64,000 nt of DNA from Streptomyces morookaense. GTDB lineage: Bacteria; Actinomycetota; Actinomycetes; Streptomycetales; Streptomycetaceae. The DNA is taken from the NCBI RefSeq assembly GCF_013030945.1, contig NZ_JABBXF010000012.1, positions 124,001 through 188,000 on the forward strand, in the 5' to 3' direction. The notes under the pieces are model-generated. The model searched no databases. It was not told the DNA's origin and was given only the letters and a program-made list of their open reading frames with translations. This document shows positions 26,753 to 35,903 of this stretch, one piece after another (position 1 is the first letter of the stretch; every line of letters starts with the position of its first letter). The position numbers were made by a program, and so were the translations under genes.

Positions 26753-27991
26753 ATGCCCATGGGCGGCAGGGGAATCCGGGTCCTGATCGTCGGAGGAGGC
26801 ATCGGCGGCCTCTGCCTGGCACAGGGGCTGCGGAAGGCCGGAGTGGACTTCACCGTCTACGAGCGGGACACCGCCGCCGGGGCCCGGCAGCAGGGCTACC
26901 GGCTCAGGATCAGCCCGGAGGGCGAGGCCGCGCTGCGCGCCTGCCTGCCCCCGGCCCTGCAGGAGCTGCTGACGGTGACCGGCCACCGGCGTGGGGAGAA
27001 CGGACTCGACGCCTACGACGAGCAGTTGCGGCCGCAGTGGACGCCGCAGTTCGACGATCCACGGGGCGACCGGCCCGACAGGGTCGACGCCGTGGACCGG
27101 GACATACTGCGCCGGATCCTGCTGGCCGGGCTGGAGGACCGGGTCCGTTTCGGCCGGACCGTCGTGGGGTGCGAACACCTGCCCGGCGGGCGGGTGGCGG
27201 CGCGCTTCGCCGACGGCAGCACCGCCGAGGGGGACGTCCTGGTGGCCGCCGACGGAGCCAACTCGCAGGTGCGCGGCCGGCTGTTGCCGACGAGCCGGCC
27301 CACCGACCTGGGGGTGCGCACGGTGTTCTCGCGCATCGCCCGCGAGGACGCCGTGCGTGCCGGGCTGCCGGAGCCGTTGCAGGACCGCTTCAGCTATGTC
27401 ATCGGGGCGGACAGCCATCTCGGTCTGATGCCGATGTCCTTCCGCAGCTCTCCCCGGCAGGCCGCGGCCCGGCTGTGGCCCGGGCTGGAGCTGCCGGACT
27501 CCGGCGACTACTACATGGTGGTGCTCAATGTGCACCGCGACGACCTCGGCATCTCCGATCAGGAGTTCTTCGCACTCGACGGGCCGGGGCTGTGCCGCTT
27601 CGCGGCGCACCGGACCGCCGCCTGGCATCCGGGGCTGCGCGGCCTCTTCCACCACGCGCGGGCCGACCTGTCCTTCGGGGTCGCCCTGAGGGCGCAGGTG
27701 CCGGTCACGGGATGGGACACCTTCCCCGTGGTCCCGCTCGGGGACGCGGTGCACACCATGCCGCCGTCGGGCGGCGTGGGCGCCAACACGGCGGTGAGGG
27801 ACGCGGCCGCGCTGACCGGGGCACTGGCGGCGGTGGACCGGGGCGGGCGGGACGCGGCGGATGCGGTGGCGGAGTACCAGAAGGCCATGGCCGTGTACGC
27901 GACCGAAGGGGTGGAGATGTCGCTGCGGATCGCACGCTGGTCGATCAAGAAGGTGGACGCCGTCGCGGGCGCCGGGGAGCACGGGAACTAG
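26753..27991 (+). CDS. Class A FAD-dependent monooxygenase
   Basis: A 412-residue flavin monooxygenase. The FAD dinucleotide site is VLIVGGGIGGLCLAQGL, the DG motif is LVAADGANSQVRG, and the GD motif is PLGDAVHTMPPSGGVGANTA. Members hydroxylate aromatic rings or do Baeyer-Villiger cleavage; in xantholipin-like pathways one such enzyme opens a quinone ring to build the xanthone. A good AAGGAG precedes ATG 26753. It resembles the monooxygenase at 28971-30320. Confidence 0.92.
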   Translation: MPMGGRGIRVLIVGGGIGGLCLAQGLRKAGVDFTVYERDTAAGARQQGYRLRISPEGEAALRACLPPALQELLTVTGHRRGENGLDAYDEQLRPQWTPQFDDPRGDRPDRVDAVDRDILRRILLAGLEDRVRFGRTVVGCEHLPGGRVAARFADGSTAEGDVLVAADGANSQVRGRLLPTSRPTDLGVRTVFSRIAREDAVRAGLPEPLQDRFSYVIGADSHLGLMPMSFRSSPRQAAARLWPGLELPDSGDYYMVVLNVHRDDLGISDQEFFALDGPGLCRFAAHRTAAWHPGLRGLFHHARADLSFGVALRAQVPVTGWDTFPVVPLGDAVHTMPPSGGVGANTAVRDAAALTGALAAVDRGGRDAADAVAEYQKAMAVYATEGVEMSLRIARWSIKKVDAVAGAGEHGN

Positions 27992-28025
27992 CCTCGTGCG
28001 GGAACACGGCCGCCGCCGACCGCCG

Positions 28026-28058
28026 GGCCGCCCCGGGCGGGGGAATACCGGGGCGGCC
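28026..28058. terminator. Bidirectional terminator, 11-bp stem
   Basis: 28026-28036 and 28048-28058 are perfect inverted complements, 35 nt after the stop at 27991 and 43 nt before the converging SDR end at 28101. Confidence 0.75.
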
Positions 28059-28100
28059 TGGCGGTCCGGCGGCGGCGTGGGCCGGGAGGACGGTGGAGGG

Positions 28101-28853
28101 TCAGCGGCCGCCGGCGGTGTGGATGACCTCGCCGTTGATGTTGCCGTTGCCCGCCGAGCCCAGGAACACGATGAGTTGGGCAACCTCGTCCGCCGTGGTC
28201 AGGCGTCCGCTCGGGGTCTCCTGGATGCTCTTCTCGATCAGCTTGGGGTCCACGTTGGCGAGTTGCTCGGTGACCGTGCCACCGGGGGCCACGACGTTGA
28301 CGAGGATGCCGTCGCTGTTCCACATCAGACCGCGGGCGAAGCCGTGCAGTGCCGACTTGGCCGCACTGTAGATCTCCGAACCGGGCATTCCCGTCTGCGC
28401 GGTGACCGAGGAGAGCAGCACGACCCTGCCCCAGCCCCGCTCGCGCATGCCGCGCAGCGTGTGCCGGACGGTGCGGATGTGGCCCTCGACGTTGGCCCGC
28501 ATCGTGGCGAACCACTCGTCGACCGGCAGGTCCTCCAGCGGCGGCTGCTTGTCGGGGTCGACCCAGACCCAGGTCTGGGCGTTGGCGACGACGACGTCGA
28601 TGCCGCCCCACCGCTCCTCGGCGGCCCGGACTCCGGCGGCGATGGCATCCGGGTCGTTCAGGTCGAGCGGGACCGCGTACGCCCGCTCCCCGCCGCCGAG
28701 TTCCTCGACCAGCTGCTCGGCCTTGGCAGGGGCCGAGTGGTAGGTGATGACGACGCGGGCTCCCTCGGCGGCGAACGCCTGGGCGGTGGCCTTGCCGATG
28801 CCCTGGGTCGCTCCGGTCACCAGTACCCGCTTGCCCTGCAGTCCCAGATCCAT
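28101..28853 (-). CDS. SDR oxidoreductase
   Basis: A 250-residue short-chain dehydrogenase. It has VLVTGATQGIGKATAQ, ANAQ in place of NNAG, SSVTAQTG, YSAAK, and ends NGEVIHTAGGR. It is less similar to the other SDRs here and may reduce a cyclised intermediate. It follows the gene at 28971-30320 on the same strand after 117 nt. Confidence 0.88.
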   Translation of the reverse strand: MDLGLQGKRVLVTGATQGIGKATAQAFAAEGARVVITYHSAPAKAEQLVEELGGGERAYAVPLDLNDPDAIAAGVRAAEERWGGIDVVVANAQTWVWVDPDKQPPLEDLPVDEWFATMRANVEGHIRTVRHTLRGMRERGWGRVVLLSSVTAQTGMPGSEIYSAAKSALHGFARGLMWNSDGILVNVVAPGGTVTEQLANVDPKLIEKSIQETPSGRLTTADEVAQLIVFLGSAGNGNINGEVIHTAGGR

Positions 28854-28970
28854 TGTTGCCTCTCCTACCGGCAGGCCCGCGTGTGCGCGCCTGCTGAACG
28901 TGTGTGACGTGCCGTGTGGTGGTGCATGGTGCGCAGAGGTGACGCATGGCGGTGGGCCATGCCGGGCGTG

Positions 28971-30320
28971 CTACTCCCGCTCGCCACCGCGGTATTCGTA
29001 GAGTTTGTCGGCCATCTTGCGCTTGGCGGGCGGCAGATGGTTGAGCGCCCACAGGCCGGCCCTCATGCCCACCAGCGCCACCCGGCCGAGGACATCGCGG
29101 TGCACGACCTGGTCGCCGCTGAAGTTCTTGCGCGAGTCCAGCACCGCCTTGAACCCGTACTCGACCATCTGCGTCTCGTAGTCGTGCACGGCGTCGTGCA
29201 GGGTCATGGAGCCCTTGCTCACCGCCGTCAGGTTCTTGGTGAGCAGCGCGGCGTCGCGCAGCGCCGTGTTCGCGCCGACGCCCATACCCGGGGTCATGGT
29301 GTGGATCGCGTCGCCGAGCAGGGTCACGTTGGTGGTGCGCCACTGGGGAACGGGCTCCGTGGTGTGCACCTTGATGGGGAAGCAGGTGCTCGGGTCCCCC
29401 ATGCGGAACAGCTGGTGCAGCTGGGGCGCCCAGCCCGGGGTCATGCGCAGGACGAGGTCGATGAGTTCCTTGCCGCGCATCTGCATCACGTCGGACGGGA
29501 ACTGGCGGGTGGCCGCGTTGAAGCCCCAGTTGATGTAGTCGCGGGTGTTGTCGTAGAGCAGGCCCGGCCAGTTCTTGATGAGTTCGGCGTCGGTGTTGCC
29601 GATGCCGTGCTTGAGCTCGCCCTCGCGGTCCCAGGGGAACTCCATGGTGTGCAGGATGCAGGTGTAGCCCCTGGGGGCCATCACCAGGCCGATGCCCTGT
29701 GTGACCTCCCTGGGCAGCAGCGCCCGGGACTCGTCGGTGAGCGGGACCTTGCAGGTCACGGCGATGACGCCGGCCTCCTGGACCGTGGCGTGCGGCAAGT
29801 ACTGGCGCCGCACCCGGGAGTTGCTGCCGTCCGCGGCCACCAGCACGTCACCGGTGGCCGAGGTGCCGTCCTCGAAGAAGGCGGTGACCGTGCCGTCGTC
29901 GTTCTGCTCGTAGTGGGTGAAGACCTTGCCGAACTCGACCACGTCCTCCACTCCGGTGACCAGCACCTGGCGCAGGGTCATCCGGCTGACCGACTTCTCG
30001 CTGTTGACCGGGTCGGTCGGCGGGTGGAGTTCGAGGGTGAGGGATTCCTTGAGCTGTTCGGTGCGGATGCAGAAGTAGCTCGCCGTACGTGCGCAGGTGG
30101 CGACGAAGGTGTCGAAGAGATCGGGGGACAGGCAGGCCTTCAGCGCCCGGCTGCCGTCCGGGTCGATGCCCACCCGGTAGCCCTGCACTCCGTCGGCGCG
30201 AGTGCGGTCGCGCTCGTAGACGCGCACGCTGACGCCCGCGCGCTTGAGTCCGTGCGCCAGGCACAGGCCGCCCGTACCACCGCCGATCACGATGACGTGG
30301 GGGGTAGTGGTGTCCTTCAC
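28971..30320 (-). CDS. Class A FAD-dependent monooxygenase under probable MarR control
   Basis: A 449-residue flavin monooxygenase. The FAD site is VIVIGGGTGGLCLAHGL, the DG motif is LVAADGSNSRVRRQ, and the GD motif is LLGDAIHTMTPGMGVGANTA. GTG 30320 was chosen because GGAGG lies 5 nt upstream. Three CTTGANNNTCAAG-like sites lie 35-85 nt upstream and match a site before the MarR gene. It probably hydroxylates or cleaves a ring of the polycyclic intermediate, or may detoxify it. Paralog of 26753-27991. Confidence 0.92.
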   Translation of the reverse strand: MKDTTTPHVIVIGGGTGGLCLAHGLKRAGVSVRVYERDRTRADGVQGYRVGIDPDGSRALKACLSPDLFDTFVATCARTASYFCIRTEQLKESLTLELHPPTDPVNSEKSVSRMTLRQVLVTGVEDVVEFGKVFTHYEQNDDGTVTAFFEDGTSATGDVLVAADGSNSRVRRQYLPHATVQEAGVIAVTCKVPLTDESRALLPREVTQGIGLVMAPRGYTCILHTMEFPWDREGELKHGIGNTDAELIKNWPGLLYDNTRDYINWGFNAATRQFPSDVMQMRGKELIDLVLRMTPGWAPQLHQLFRMGDPSTCFPIKVHTTEPVPQWRTTNVTLLGDAIHTMTPGMGVGANTALRDAALLTKNLTAVSKGSMTLHDAVHDYETQMVEYGFKAVLDSRKNFSGDQVVHRDVLGRVALVGMRAGLWALNHLPPAKRKMADKLYEYRGGERE

Positions 30321-30354
30321 ATGTGCCTCCGTGGTCCGTTGCGTTCGCGGATGT

Positions 30355-30405
30355 CTTGACGACCAAGCAAAATTAGCTTGGCATTCAAGATGCTTGATTG
30401 TCAAG
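30355..30405. promoter_or_regulatory. Three MarR-type operator half-palindromes
   Basis: CTTGACGACCAAG (30355-30367), CTTGGCATTCAAG (30377-30389) and CTTGATTGTCAAG (30393-30405) fit CTTGRNNNYCAAG; the last has perfect arms. They sit just upstream of the leftward monooxygenase gene. The same motif occurs before the MarR gene at 35927-35939. Confidence 0.7.
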
Positions 30406-30429
30406 AGATAGATGGGCCCGCCCTGGCGC

Positions 30430-31761
30430 TCAGGCCCAGGCAGTGCTGACGTGCTCGTCACGGACGACATAGGCGGTCCGCTCCAGCACCGAGTTGAGGA
30501 TCGTCGCCGAACGCACCGCGAGCAGGCTGAGGTTGGGGTCCGCGATGCCATGGCCGATCCGGCTGCGGTTCTGCAGGTACAGCCGGTTCCGCTCGGCGTT
30601 CTTCCAGCGGACCGAGTAGTCGGCCTCCAGCAGGGGCCGGCCCGACTCGTCCGATTCCATCAGCGCCGCCAGCCCGGGGGCGAGCGGAAGTCCGGCCGGT
30701 TCCCGGCCGGTGGCGAGCACCACCAACGGCGCGGCGTGCCGCTCCCGGCCTCCCCAGTCCCGCTCGCACCACAGGGCGATCTGACCGTCGCGCCGCGAGG
30801 CCCGGACCACGTCCCGGCCGGGCAGCAGCATCACCGGATGGCGGCCCTCGCGCAGGTACGTCTCGTAGTTGAGCTGGTAGACCTCCTGGAGCGTGGCCAA
30901 CGAGATGCCGTCACTGGTGAGTTGCTGCTGTGCGACGTAGCGCCGCCGCACCTCCTCCGGCAGCCCGTGGAAGAACCTCAGGTACGTGGGCCGGAAGAAG
31001 TCGTTGGCCGAGGGCGAATCGTCCATGGGCGCGAACCAGTTGCGCCGGCCGATCCAGCGCACGTCGCGGAAGCCGTGCCGGATCAGCATCAGCACACACT
31101 CGGCCCCCGTCTGGCCGCCCCCCACGACCAGCGCCGGCTGGTAGGGCAGCACCGCCGCCCCGCTCAGCCGGGTCTGCAGCCGCTCGGCGAGCACGAGCCC
31201 GCGCGCCCCTTGCAGATCCTCGAAGCACGCGGGCACCCGGGGCCGGGTGCCGAGCCCCAGCACCACATGGTCCGCGGTCGCCACCACCCCCTCCGGGCCG
31301 CTGAGGACGAACCGCCCGCCGCCCGAGCCGTCGTCGGCGTAGGAGACGCACTCGACGGGTGTACTGCAGTGGATCGTGCCCAGTTCGCCGGCGGCCCAGG
31401 CCAGGTACCGCGCGAACTCCAGCCGCGGGATCTCCGCGTACTGGGCGTTGAAGAACGAGTACAACCGCCCGCTGGACACCAGGTAGTTCAGGAAGGACAG
31501 CCGGTTGGTCGGGTCGACCAGGGTCACCAGGTCCTTGACCCAGGACGTCTGCAGCTTGCTGCCCTCGCTCAGCTGACCGGGGTGCCATGCCGGCGCCGGG
31601 CGTCGTTCGTAGAGGTGGACGCCGCCGGGTACCACCTTCTCGCCCAGTGCGGCCAGGCTCAGATTGGCGGGCCCGGCACCGATGCCCGCCACTGCGTGGT
31701 GAGGCGGCCGGTCGGACCGCTCCGGAGTCGCCCCGACGGGGCACTGGCGCTGCTCGCTCAT
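30430..31761 (-). CDS. L-lysine/L-ornithine N-hydroxylase (N-hydroxylating flavin monooxygenase)
   Basis: A 443-residue enzyme of the IucD/SidA/PvdA family. The FAD motif is AVAGIGAGPANLSLAAL, the NADPH motif is LVVGGGQTGAECVLML, and the conserved region MDDSPSANDFFRPTYL follows GRRNWFAP. It has the C-terminal NRSRIGHGIADPNLSLLAVRSA typical of this family. It should N-hydroxylate the side-chain amine of Lys (or Orn). In s56-p1 and triacsin clusters the matching enzyme supplies N6-hydroxylysine for N-N bond formation; the cupin, MetRS-like and DAO genes at 45060-47883 fit that pathway. ATG 31761 follows GGGAGGAG. Confidence 0.93.
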   Translation of the reverse strand: MSEQRQCPVGATPERSDRPPHHAVAGIGAGPANLSLAALGEKVVPGGVHLYERRPAPAWHPGQLSEGSKLQTSWVKDLVTLVDPTNRLSFLNYLVSSGRLYSFFNAQYAEIPRLEFARYLAWAAGELGTIHCSTPVECVSYADDGSGGGRFVLSGPEGVVATADHVVLGLGTRPRVPACFEDLQGARGLVLAERLQTRLSGAAVLPYQPALVVGGGQTGAECVLMLIRHGFRDVRWIGRRNWFAPMDDSPSANDFFRPTYLRFFHGLPEEVRRRYVAQQQLTSDGISLATLQEVYQLNYETYLREGRHPVMLLPGRDVVRASRRDGQIALWCERDWGGRERHAAPLVVLATGREPAGLPLAPGLAALMESDESGRPLLEADYSVRWKNAERNRLYLQNRSRIGHGIADPNLSLLAVRSATILNSVLERTAYVVRDEHVSTAWA

Positions 31762-31902
31762 CCCTCTCCTCCCGGACTGCATCCGCCGCCTCCCGGCGGG
31801 CCGACGTGTTGCCGGATCAAGGGTCGGCAGTACGCATCGCGCGACACTCGCGGCCCGCTCGCCCGGCGCTGGTGCCGCACTCGTGGCATCGGGCCCGCGC
31901 GC

Positions 31903-31931
31903 GTCGAGCCTTCCGCTAGTGGCTCTGGAGG
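31903..31931. promoter_or_regulatory. SARP-box-like repeats upstream of flavin reductase
   Basis: GTCGAGC (31903-31909) and CTGGAGG (31925-31931) lie 22 nt apart, two 11-nt turns, with a weak middle repeat. They are about 43 nt before ATG 31974. Confidence 0.35.
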
Positions 31932-31973
31932 CGTGCACCGCATGCTCGCCGCCTCTGTCGGAAAGGACGAGCG

Positions 31974-32489
31974 ATGAGCAGCTCACCGCCCACTCAGCTG
32001 GTGGACAGCGCCGGATTCCGGTCGATGATGGCCCGCTTCCCCTCGGGTGTCTCCGTCGTGGCCGCGTACGGCACCGACGGCACCCCGCACGGGATGACCT
32101 GCACCTCGCTGTGCAGCGTCAGCCTGGAGCCGCCGACCCTGCTGGTCTGCCTCCGCAACGGCAGCGCCACCCTGGACGCGGTGCTGTCCTCGGGTGCGTT
32201 CACCGTCAACCTGCTGCACACGGCCGCGCGGGCGGCGGCGGAGCTGTTCGGCTCCGGCCGGCAGGACCGCTTCGACGTGACGACCTGGTCGGACTCCCCC
32301 ACCGGAGCCGGACCGTGCCTGACCGCCGACGCACTCGCGGTGGCGGACTGCCGGGTGGACACGACCCACCTCGCGGGCACCCACACCGTGGTCTTCGGCA
32401 AGGCGGTCCACCTCCTGCTGCGGCCGGGGCGTCCACCGCTGCTCCACGGTCTGCGGGCGTACGCCGACTGGCCGTTCCCCGCCCCGTGA
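31974..32489 (+). CDS. NAD(P)H:flavin reductase (HpaC/ActVB-like)
   Basis: A 171-residue FMN-binding split-barrel reductase. FRSMMARFPSGVSVVAAYG, then GMTCTSLCSVSLEPPTLLVCL and GAFTVNLLHTAARAAAELF. It makes free reduced flavin, which the halogenase at 40876-42627 and perhaps the LLM oxidoreductase at 24934 need. AAAGGACGAGCG precedes ATG. It is monocistronic, ending in a strong hairpin. Confidence 0.92.
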   Translation: MSSSPPTQLVDSAGFRSMMARFPSGVSVVAAYGTDGTPHGMTCTSLCSVSLEPPTLLVCLRNGSATLDAVLSSGAFTVNLLHTAARAAAELFGSGRQDRFDVTTWSDSPTGAGPCLTADALAVADCRVDTTHLAGTHTVVFGKAVHLLLRPGRPPLLHGLRAYADWPFPAP

Positions 32490-32510
32490 GCCGGCCGGGA
32501 CGGACGGAAT

Positions 32511-32556
32511 CCACGAAGCCGGGGTGCCCGATGCGGCGGGCACCCCGGCTTCGTGG
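32511..32556. terminator. Bidirectional terminator, perfect 20-bp stem
   Basis: Positions 32511-32530 and 32537-32556 are perfect inverted complements with a 6-nt loop. They lie between the converging flavin reductase and O-methyltransferase genes. Confidence 0.88.
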
Positions 32557-32559
32557 TGC

Positions 32560-33573
32560 TCAGGCACCCTTGCGGCAGACCACCAGAGTGTCGTAGTCGC
32601 TGAGCGGCGTCACCTCGGTGCCGGCGAATCCCGCCTTCTCCGCGACCGCCGTGATCTCCGAGATCGGGTACTCCTCACCGCCGTCGGTGACCAGCAGCAT
32701 GTCCAGGCTGATCACCAGGTTCTCGATGTGGTCGGGTTCGTCCTCGAGCATCCGGTCGTAGATCAGCAGGGTGCCGCCCGGGTTGACCGCCTCGTAGGCC
32801 TTGGCGACGAGCGCCGCACGCTGCTCACGGTCCCAGTCGTGCAGGACGTGCCCCATCGTGACCACGTCCGCGTGCGGCAACGTGTCGTCGAAGAAGTTCC
32901 CGCCGGTGAAGGAGACCTTCCCGGTGAGCCCGTACTCGGCGACCTTCTCGTCGAACAGCGGCTCCATCGCGGGCAGGTCGAAGACGTGCCCGGTCAGGTG
33001 CGGGTGCGCCCGGACGATGAGGGAGCACAGATTGCCCCGTGCGCCGCCCACATCGAGCACCGAGGCGTGGCCGGAGAAGTCGTACGTCCGGGCCAGCTCC
33101 GGCCCCACCACGTTGGTGAGCGCGTCCATCATGCCGACGAACTGCCGCAGGATCTCCGGATTCCGGGTGACCTGGTCGAAGGCGCTGCCGGACTGCTGCT
33201 GCCCGGTCCGCAGCCCCTCGGCCAGCCGGCCCCACGCCGGGTAGAGATTCCGGTTGGAACGCTCCATGAAGCCGCCCACGTAGCCCGGCCGGCCGTGGAC
33301 GAGGAAGGCATCCGCGCCCGGGCTGTTGCGATAGCGGCCCTCGGCGCGCTCCAGCAGGCCCAGCGCGGCCAGCAGGTCGAGGAAGTCGGACAGTCCCCGC
33401 CCGTGCAGCCCGAGGGCGGTGCGGATCTCCTCCCGGGTGGACGGGCCCTTGTCGTGCAGCACGGTGAACAGACGCAGTTCCACTGCGGTCAGCAGCGCCT
33501 TCGCATCGCAGAACATGTTGCCCAACCGGATGATCCCGGCCGGGGTGCTCACATCGGGCATGGTGTTGGTCAT
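32560..33573 (-). CDS. SAM-dependent O-methyltransferase
   Basis: A 337-residue class I O-methyltransferase of the hydroxyneurosporene/aromatic polyketide type. An N-terminal dimerisation winged helix (TAVELRLFTVLHDKGPSTREE) precedes the SAM site VLDVGGARGNLCSLIV and GHVFDLPAM. MGHVLHDWDREQ holds the usual active-site His. It should methylate a phenol of the polycyclic product. Only one clear O-methyltransferase is in the window. Divergent from the 33784 monooxygenase, with two SARP-like pairs between. Confidence 0.93.
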   Translation of the reverse strand: MTNTMPDVSTPAGIIRLGNMFCDAKALLTAVELRLFTVLHDKGPSTREEIRTALGLHGRGLSDFLDLLAALGLLERAEGRYRNSPGADAFLVHGRPGYVGGFMERSNRNLYPAWGRLAEGLRTGQQQSGSAFDQVTRNPEILRQFVGMMDALTNVVGPELARTYDFSGHASVLDVGGARGNLCSLIVRAHPHLTGHVFDLPAMEPLFDEKVAEYGLTGKVSFTGGNFFDDTLPHADVVTMGHVLHDWDREQRAALVAKAYEAVNPGGTLLIYDRMLEDEPDHIENLVISLDMLLVTDGGEEYPISEITAVAEKAGFAGTEVTPLSDYDTLVVCRKGA

Positions 33574-33641
33574 GTGCAGGCTCCTTCCGGCACCGACCGT
33601 GGCCTGGTGCCACAGGGTTGCCGGGACCTTGGCAAAGCCGG

Positions 33642-33659
33642 GTTGAGCTCCCCTCGAGA
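33642..33659. promoter_or_regulatory. SARP-box-like direct repeat
   Basis: GTTGAGC (33642-33648) and CTCGAGA (33653-33659) are 11 nt apart, 69 nt upstream of the leftward O-methyltransferase start. Confidence 0.5.
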
Positions 33660-33685
33660 AACCGCCACACCGGTGACAGGCGGTT

Positions 33686-33703
33686 CTCCAGCACCGCTTG
33701 AGG
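33686..33703. promoter_or_regulatory. SARP-box-like direct repeat
   Basis: CTCCAGC (33686-33692) and CTTGAGG (33697-33703) are 11 nt apart, 80 nt upstream of the rightward monooxygenase start. Confidence 0.5.
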
Positions 33704-33783
33704 CGCCGGCGGTTTCATCCTGACGCCCCGCCGGTTTCGCGCGGGTTCCGATCGGTCCACCCGGAGGGGACAAGGGGACATGC

Positions 33784-35388
33784 ATGTATGACGTGAGAAT
33801 CCCGGTGCTGATCGTCGGCGGAGGCCCCGTCGGGCTGGCCACCGCCCTGTTCGCGGGACGGCACGGGCTGCGGACGATGGTCCTGGAGAAGCGGGACGAC
33901 ACCTCCACCCTGCCCCGGGCCCCGGGCCTGCAGGCCCGCACGATGGAGCTGTTCCGGGCGGCGGGTCTGGGCCCGGACATCCGGGCGCTGGAGATGGGCG
34001 ACTCGCATCCCTACTTCGAGGGCGGCATCATCAAGGTGCGCACCTACGCCGACATCGACGAGGCGGAGGTGCTGGAGGTGCCGTCGCTGGACGGCCCCGA
34101 GGTCAGCCCCGAGCGGGTGATGGGGTGCGGTCAGGACCGGTACGAGAAAGTGCTGGTCGCCAAGGCCGAGGAGTACGGCGCGGACGTGCGCTTCGGGTCC
34201 CGGCTGGTCTCCTTCGAACAGGACGACGAGGGCGTGACCGCCGTCGTCGAGGAAGTCCGGGACGGCCGCCGGTACACCGTCCGCGCGGACTACCTCGTGG
34301 GCGCCGACGGGGCGAGCAGCCGCACCCGGGAGGCCCTCGGAGTGCGCCGCACCGGGCGCGGCACCGTCTTCAACGCACTCAGTGTCTACTTCCGTGCGCC
34401 CGAACTGGAACAGCTGCTCAAGGGCCGCAAGTTCATCCTGTGCTACGCCTCCGCGGGCGGAGGCCTGATGGGGCTGTCCCGCCTGCACGGCCGCGACCCG
34501 TGGCTCGCCGCGCCGCTCTTCTTCCCGGAGAAGGGCGAGAAGCCGGAGGACTTCACCGACGAGCGGTGCGTGGAGATCGTGCGGCAGGCCGCCGGGCGGG
34601 ACATCGACGTGGAAATCGTGGACAAAGTGCCCTGGCGCGGGGCGCAGTTGGTCTCCGAGACCTTCCGGGTGCACCGGGTGTTCCTCGCCGGGGATGCCGC
34701 ACATGTGCACCCGCCCGCCGGCGGGTTCGGCGCCAACACCGGTATCCACGACGCCCACAACCTCGCCTGGAAGCTCGCCGCGGTGCTGAAGGGCTGGGGC
34801 ACCGACGCGCTGCTGGACACCTACGACGCCGAGCGGCGTCCGCTGGGTACGGCCATGTCGGAACAGGCCCTGGTCCGCAACCGGATCCGGCACGGCCACG
34901 CCACCGACCGGGACCGGGCCGACTTCGTGGACGATGTGATCATCACCCTCGGCTACCGGTACCGGTCCGCGTCCGTGCTCGCCGAGCCCGGGGCCCGGGT
35001 GCTCAGCCCCGAGCTGGAACTCGCCGGCGAACCCGGGACCCGGGCGCCGCACGTGTGGCTGCGCCGCGGCTCGGAGACGATCTCCACGATCGACTTGTTC
35101 TGGGACTCCTACGTCCTGCTCACCGGCCCCGGGGGCACGGCCTGGGCGCAGGCGGCGGAGCCGGTGGCGGAGAAGCTCGGCATACCTCTGCGCACCGTCA
35201 CCCTCGGCGCATCCGGCGGACTGCTGCCCGTCGACCGGGACTGGGCGGCGGCGTACGGAGTGGGCCCGGGCGGGGCCGTGCTGGTCCGCCCGGACGCGTT
35301 CGTGTCCTGGCGCGCGGCAGAACCCGCCGCGGATCCGCAGGAGGTCATGGCCGACGTGCTGGCGCGGGCGGCCTGCCAGGGCTCCTGA
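33784..35388 (+). CDS. Aromatic polyketide FAD hydroxylase (RdmE/PgaE/TcmG type)
   Basis: A 534-residue class A flavin hydroxylase with the extra C-terminal thioredoxin-like domain typical of this subfamily. The FAD site is VLIVGGGPVGLATALFAGRHG, the DG motif is LVGADGASSRTREAL, and the GD motif is FLAGDAAHVHPPAGGFGANT followed by DAHNLAWKLAAVLKG. It likely hydroxylates a ring of the polyketide. ATG 33784 follows AGGGGACAAGG. It is monocistronic between the divergent O-methyltransferase and the converging MarR gene. Confidence 0.95.
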   Translation: MYDVRIPVLIVGGGPVGLATALFAGRHGLRTMVLEKRDDTSTLPRAPGLQARTMELFRAAGLGPDIRALEMGDSHPYFEGGIIKVRTYADIDEAEVLEVPSLDGPEVSPERVMGCGQDRYEKVLVAKAEEYGADVRFGSRLVSFEQDDEGVTAVVEEVRDGRRYTVRADYLVGADGASSRTREALGVRRTGRGTVFNALSVYFRAPELEQLLKGRKFILCYASAGGGLMGLSRLHGRDPWLAAPLFFPEKGEKPEDFTDERCVEIVRQAAGRDIDVEIVDKVPWRGAQLVSETFRVHRVFLAGDAAHVHPPAGGFGANTGIHDAHNLAWKLAAVLKGWGTDALLDTYDAERRPLGTAMSEQALVRNRIRHGHATDRDRADFVDDVIITLGYRYRSASVLAEPGARVLSPELELAGEPGTRAPHVWLRRGSETISTIDLFWDSYVLLTGPGGTAWAQAAEPVAEKLGIPLRTVTLGASGGLLPVDRDWAAAYGVGPGGAVLVRPDAFVSWRAAEPAADPQEVMADVLARAACQGS

Positions 35389-35433
35389 CGGCACGGCACC
35401 GGCGGGGGCGGACGCGGGCATCGCATGCTGCGG

Positions 35434-35895
35434 TCACCCCCTGATGCGGGCCATGTGGTGCTCCTGGGCCTCCCGTGAGGCACGCATGAAGTCGAGGAGC
35501 AGCTTCACCTCGTCCACCGAGTAGCGGTCGATCATCCGGCGGCCCTCCTCGGCGAGCGGGCCGTAGATCTCGAGCAGTCGCCGACGTGCCTGCTCGGTCG
35601 GCTGGATCACCGCCTTGCGGCGGTCGGCCGGATCGGGGGCACGGGTCACGTACCCCGTCCTGACCAGCCTGTCCAGCATCGTGGTGACGCTTCCGGTGGT
35701 CAGTTTCAGCGCCGCCCCCAGTTCGGTGGGGGCGGCGCTGCCGCGTTGCATGAGGACGTCGAGGCAGGCCAGGTCGGTGCGGTTGACCCCCAGCCGCTCG
35801 GCGGCAGCCGCGTCCACCGCGTCGACCGCCGTCTGCAGGGCCCTGGCCTGATCGGCGAGTTCGTCTCTGAGCGCCTTCGCTTCTTCGCTTGACAT
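35434..35895 (-). CDS. MarR-family transcriptional regulator
   Basis: A 153-residue winged-helix regulator. ALDVLMQ-like helix (ACLDVLMQRGSAAPTELGAAL) leads into the recognition part KLTTGSVTTMLDRLVRTGYVTR, and the wing has DPADRRKAVIQPT. It likely senses a phenolic pathway product or intermediate. A perfect-armed CTTGACCATCAAG lies 32 nt upstream of its start, and the same motif precedes the flavin monooxygenase at 28971-30320, so it probably represses itself and that gene. Confidence 0.95.
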   Translation of the reverse strand: MSSEEAKALRDELADQARALQTAVDAVDAAAAERLGVNRTDLACLDVLMQRGSAAPTELGAALKLTTGSVTTMLDRLVRTGYVTRAPDPADRRKAVIQPTEQARRRLLEIYGPLAEEGRRMIDRYSVDEVKLLLDFMRASREAQEHHMARIRG

Positions 35896-35903
35896 TCCAG
35901 TAT

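Noticed and set aside
28971..31761. Siderophore cluster indicated by the N-hydroxylase
   Set aside because: No NIS synthetase, NRPS, acetyltransferase or siderophore uptake genes occur in the window.
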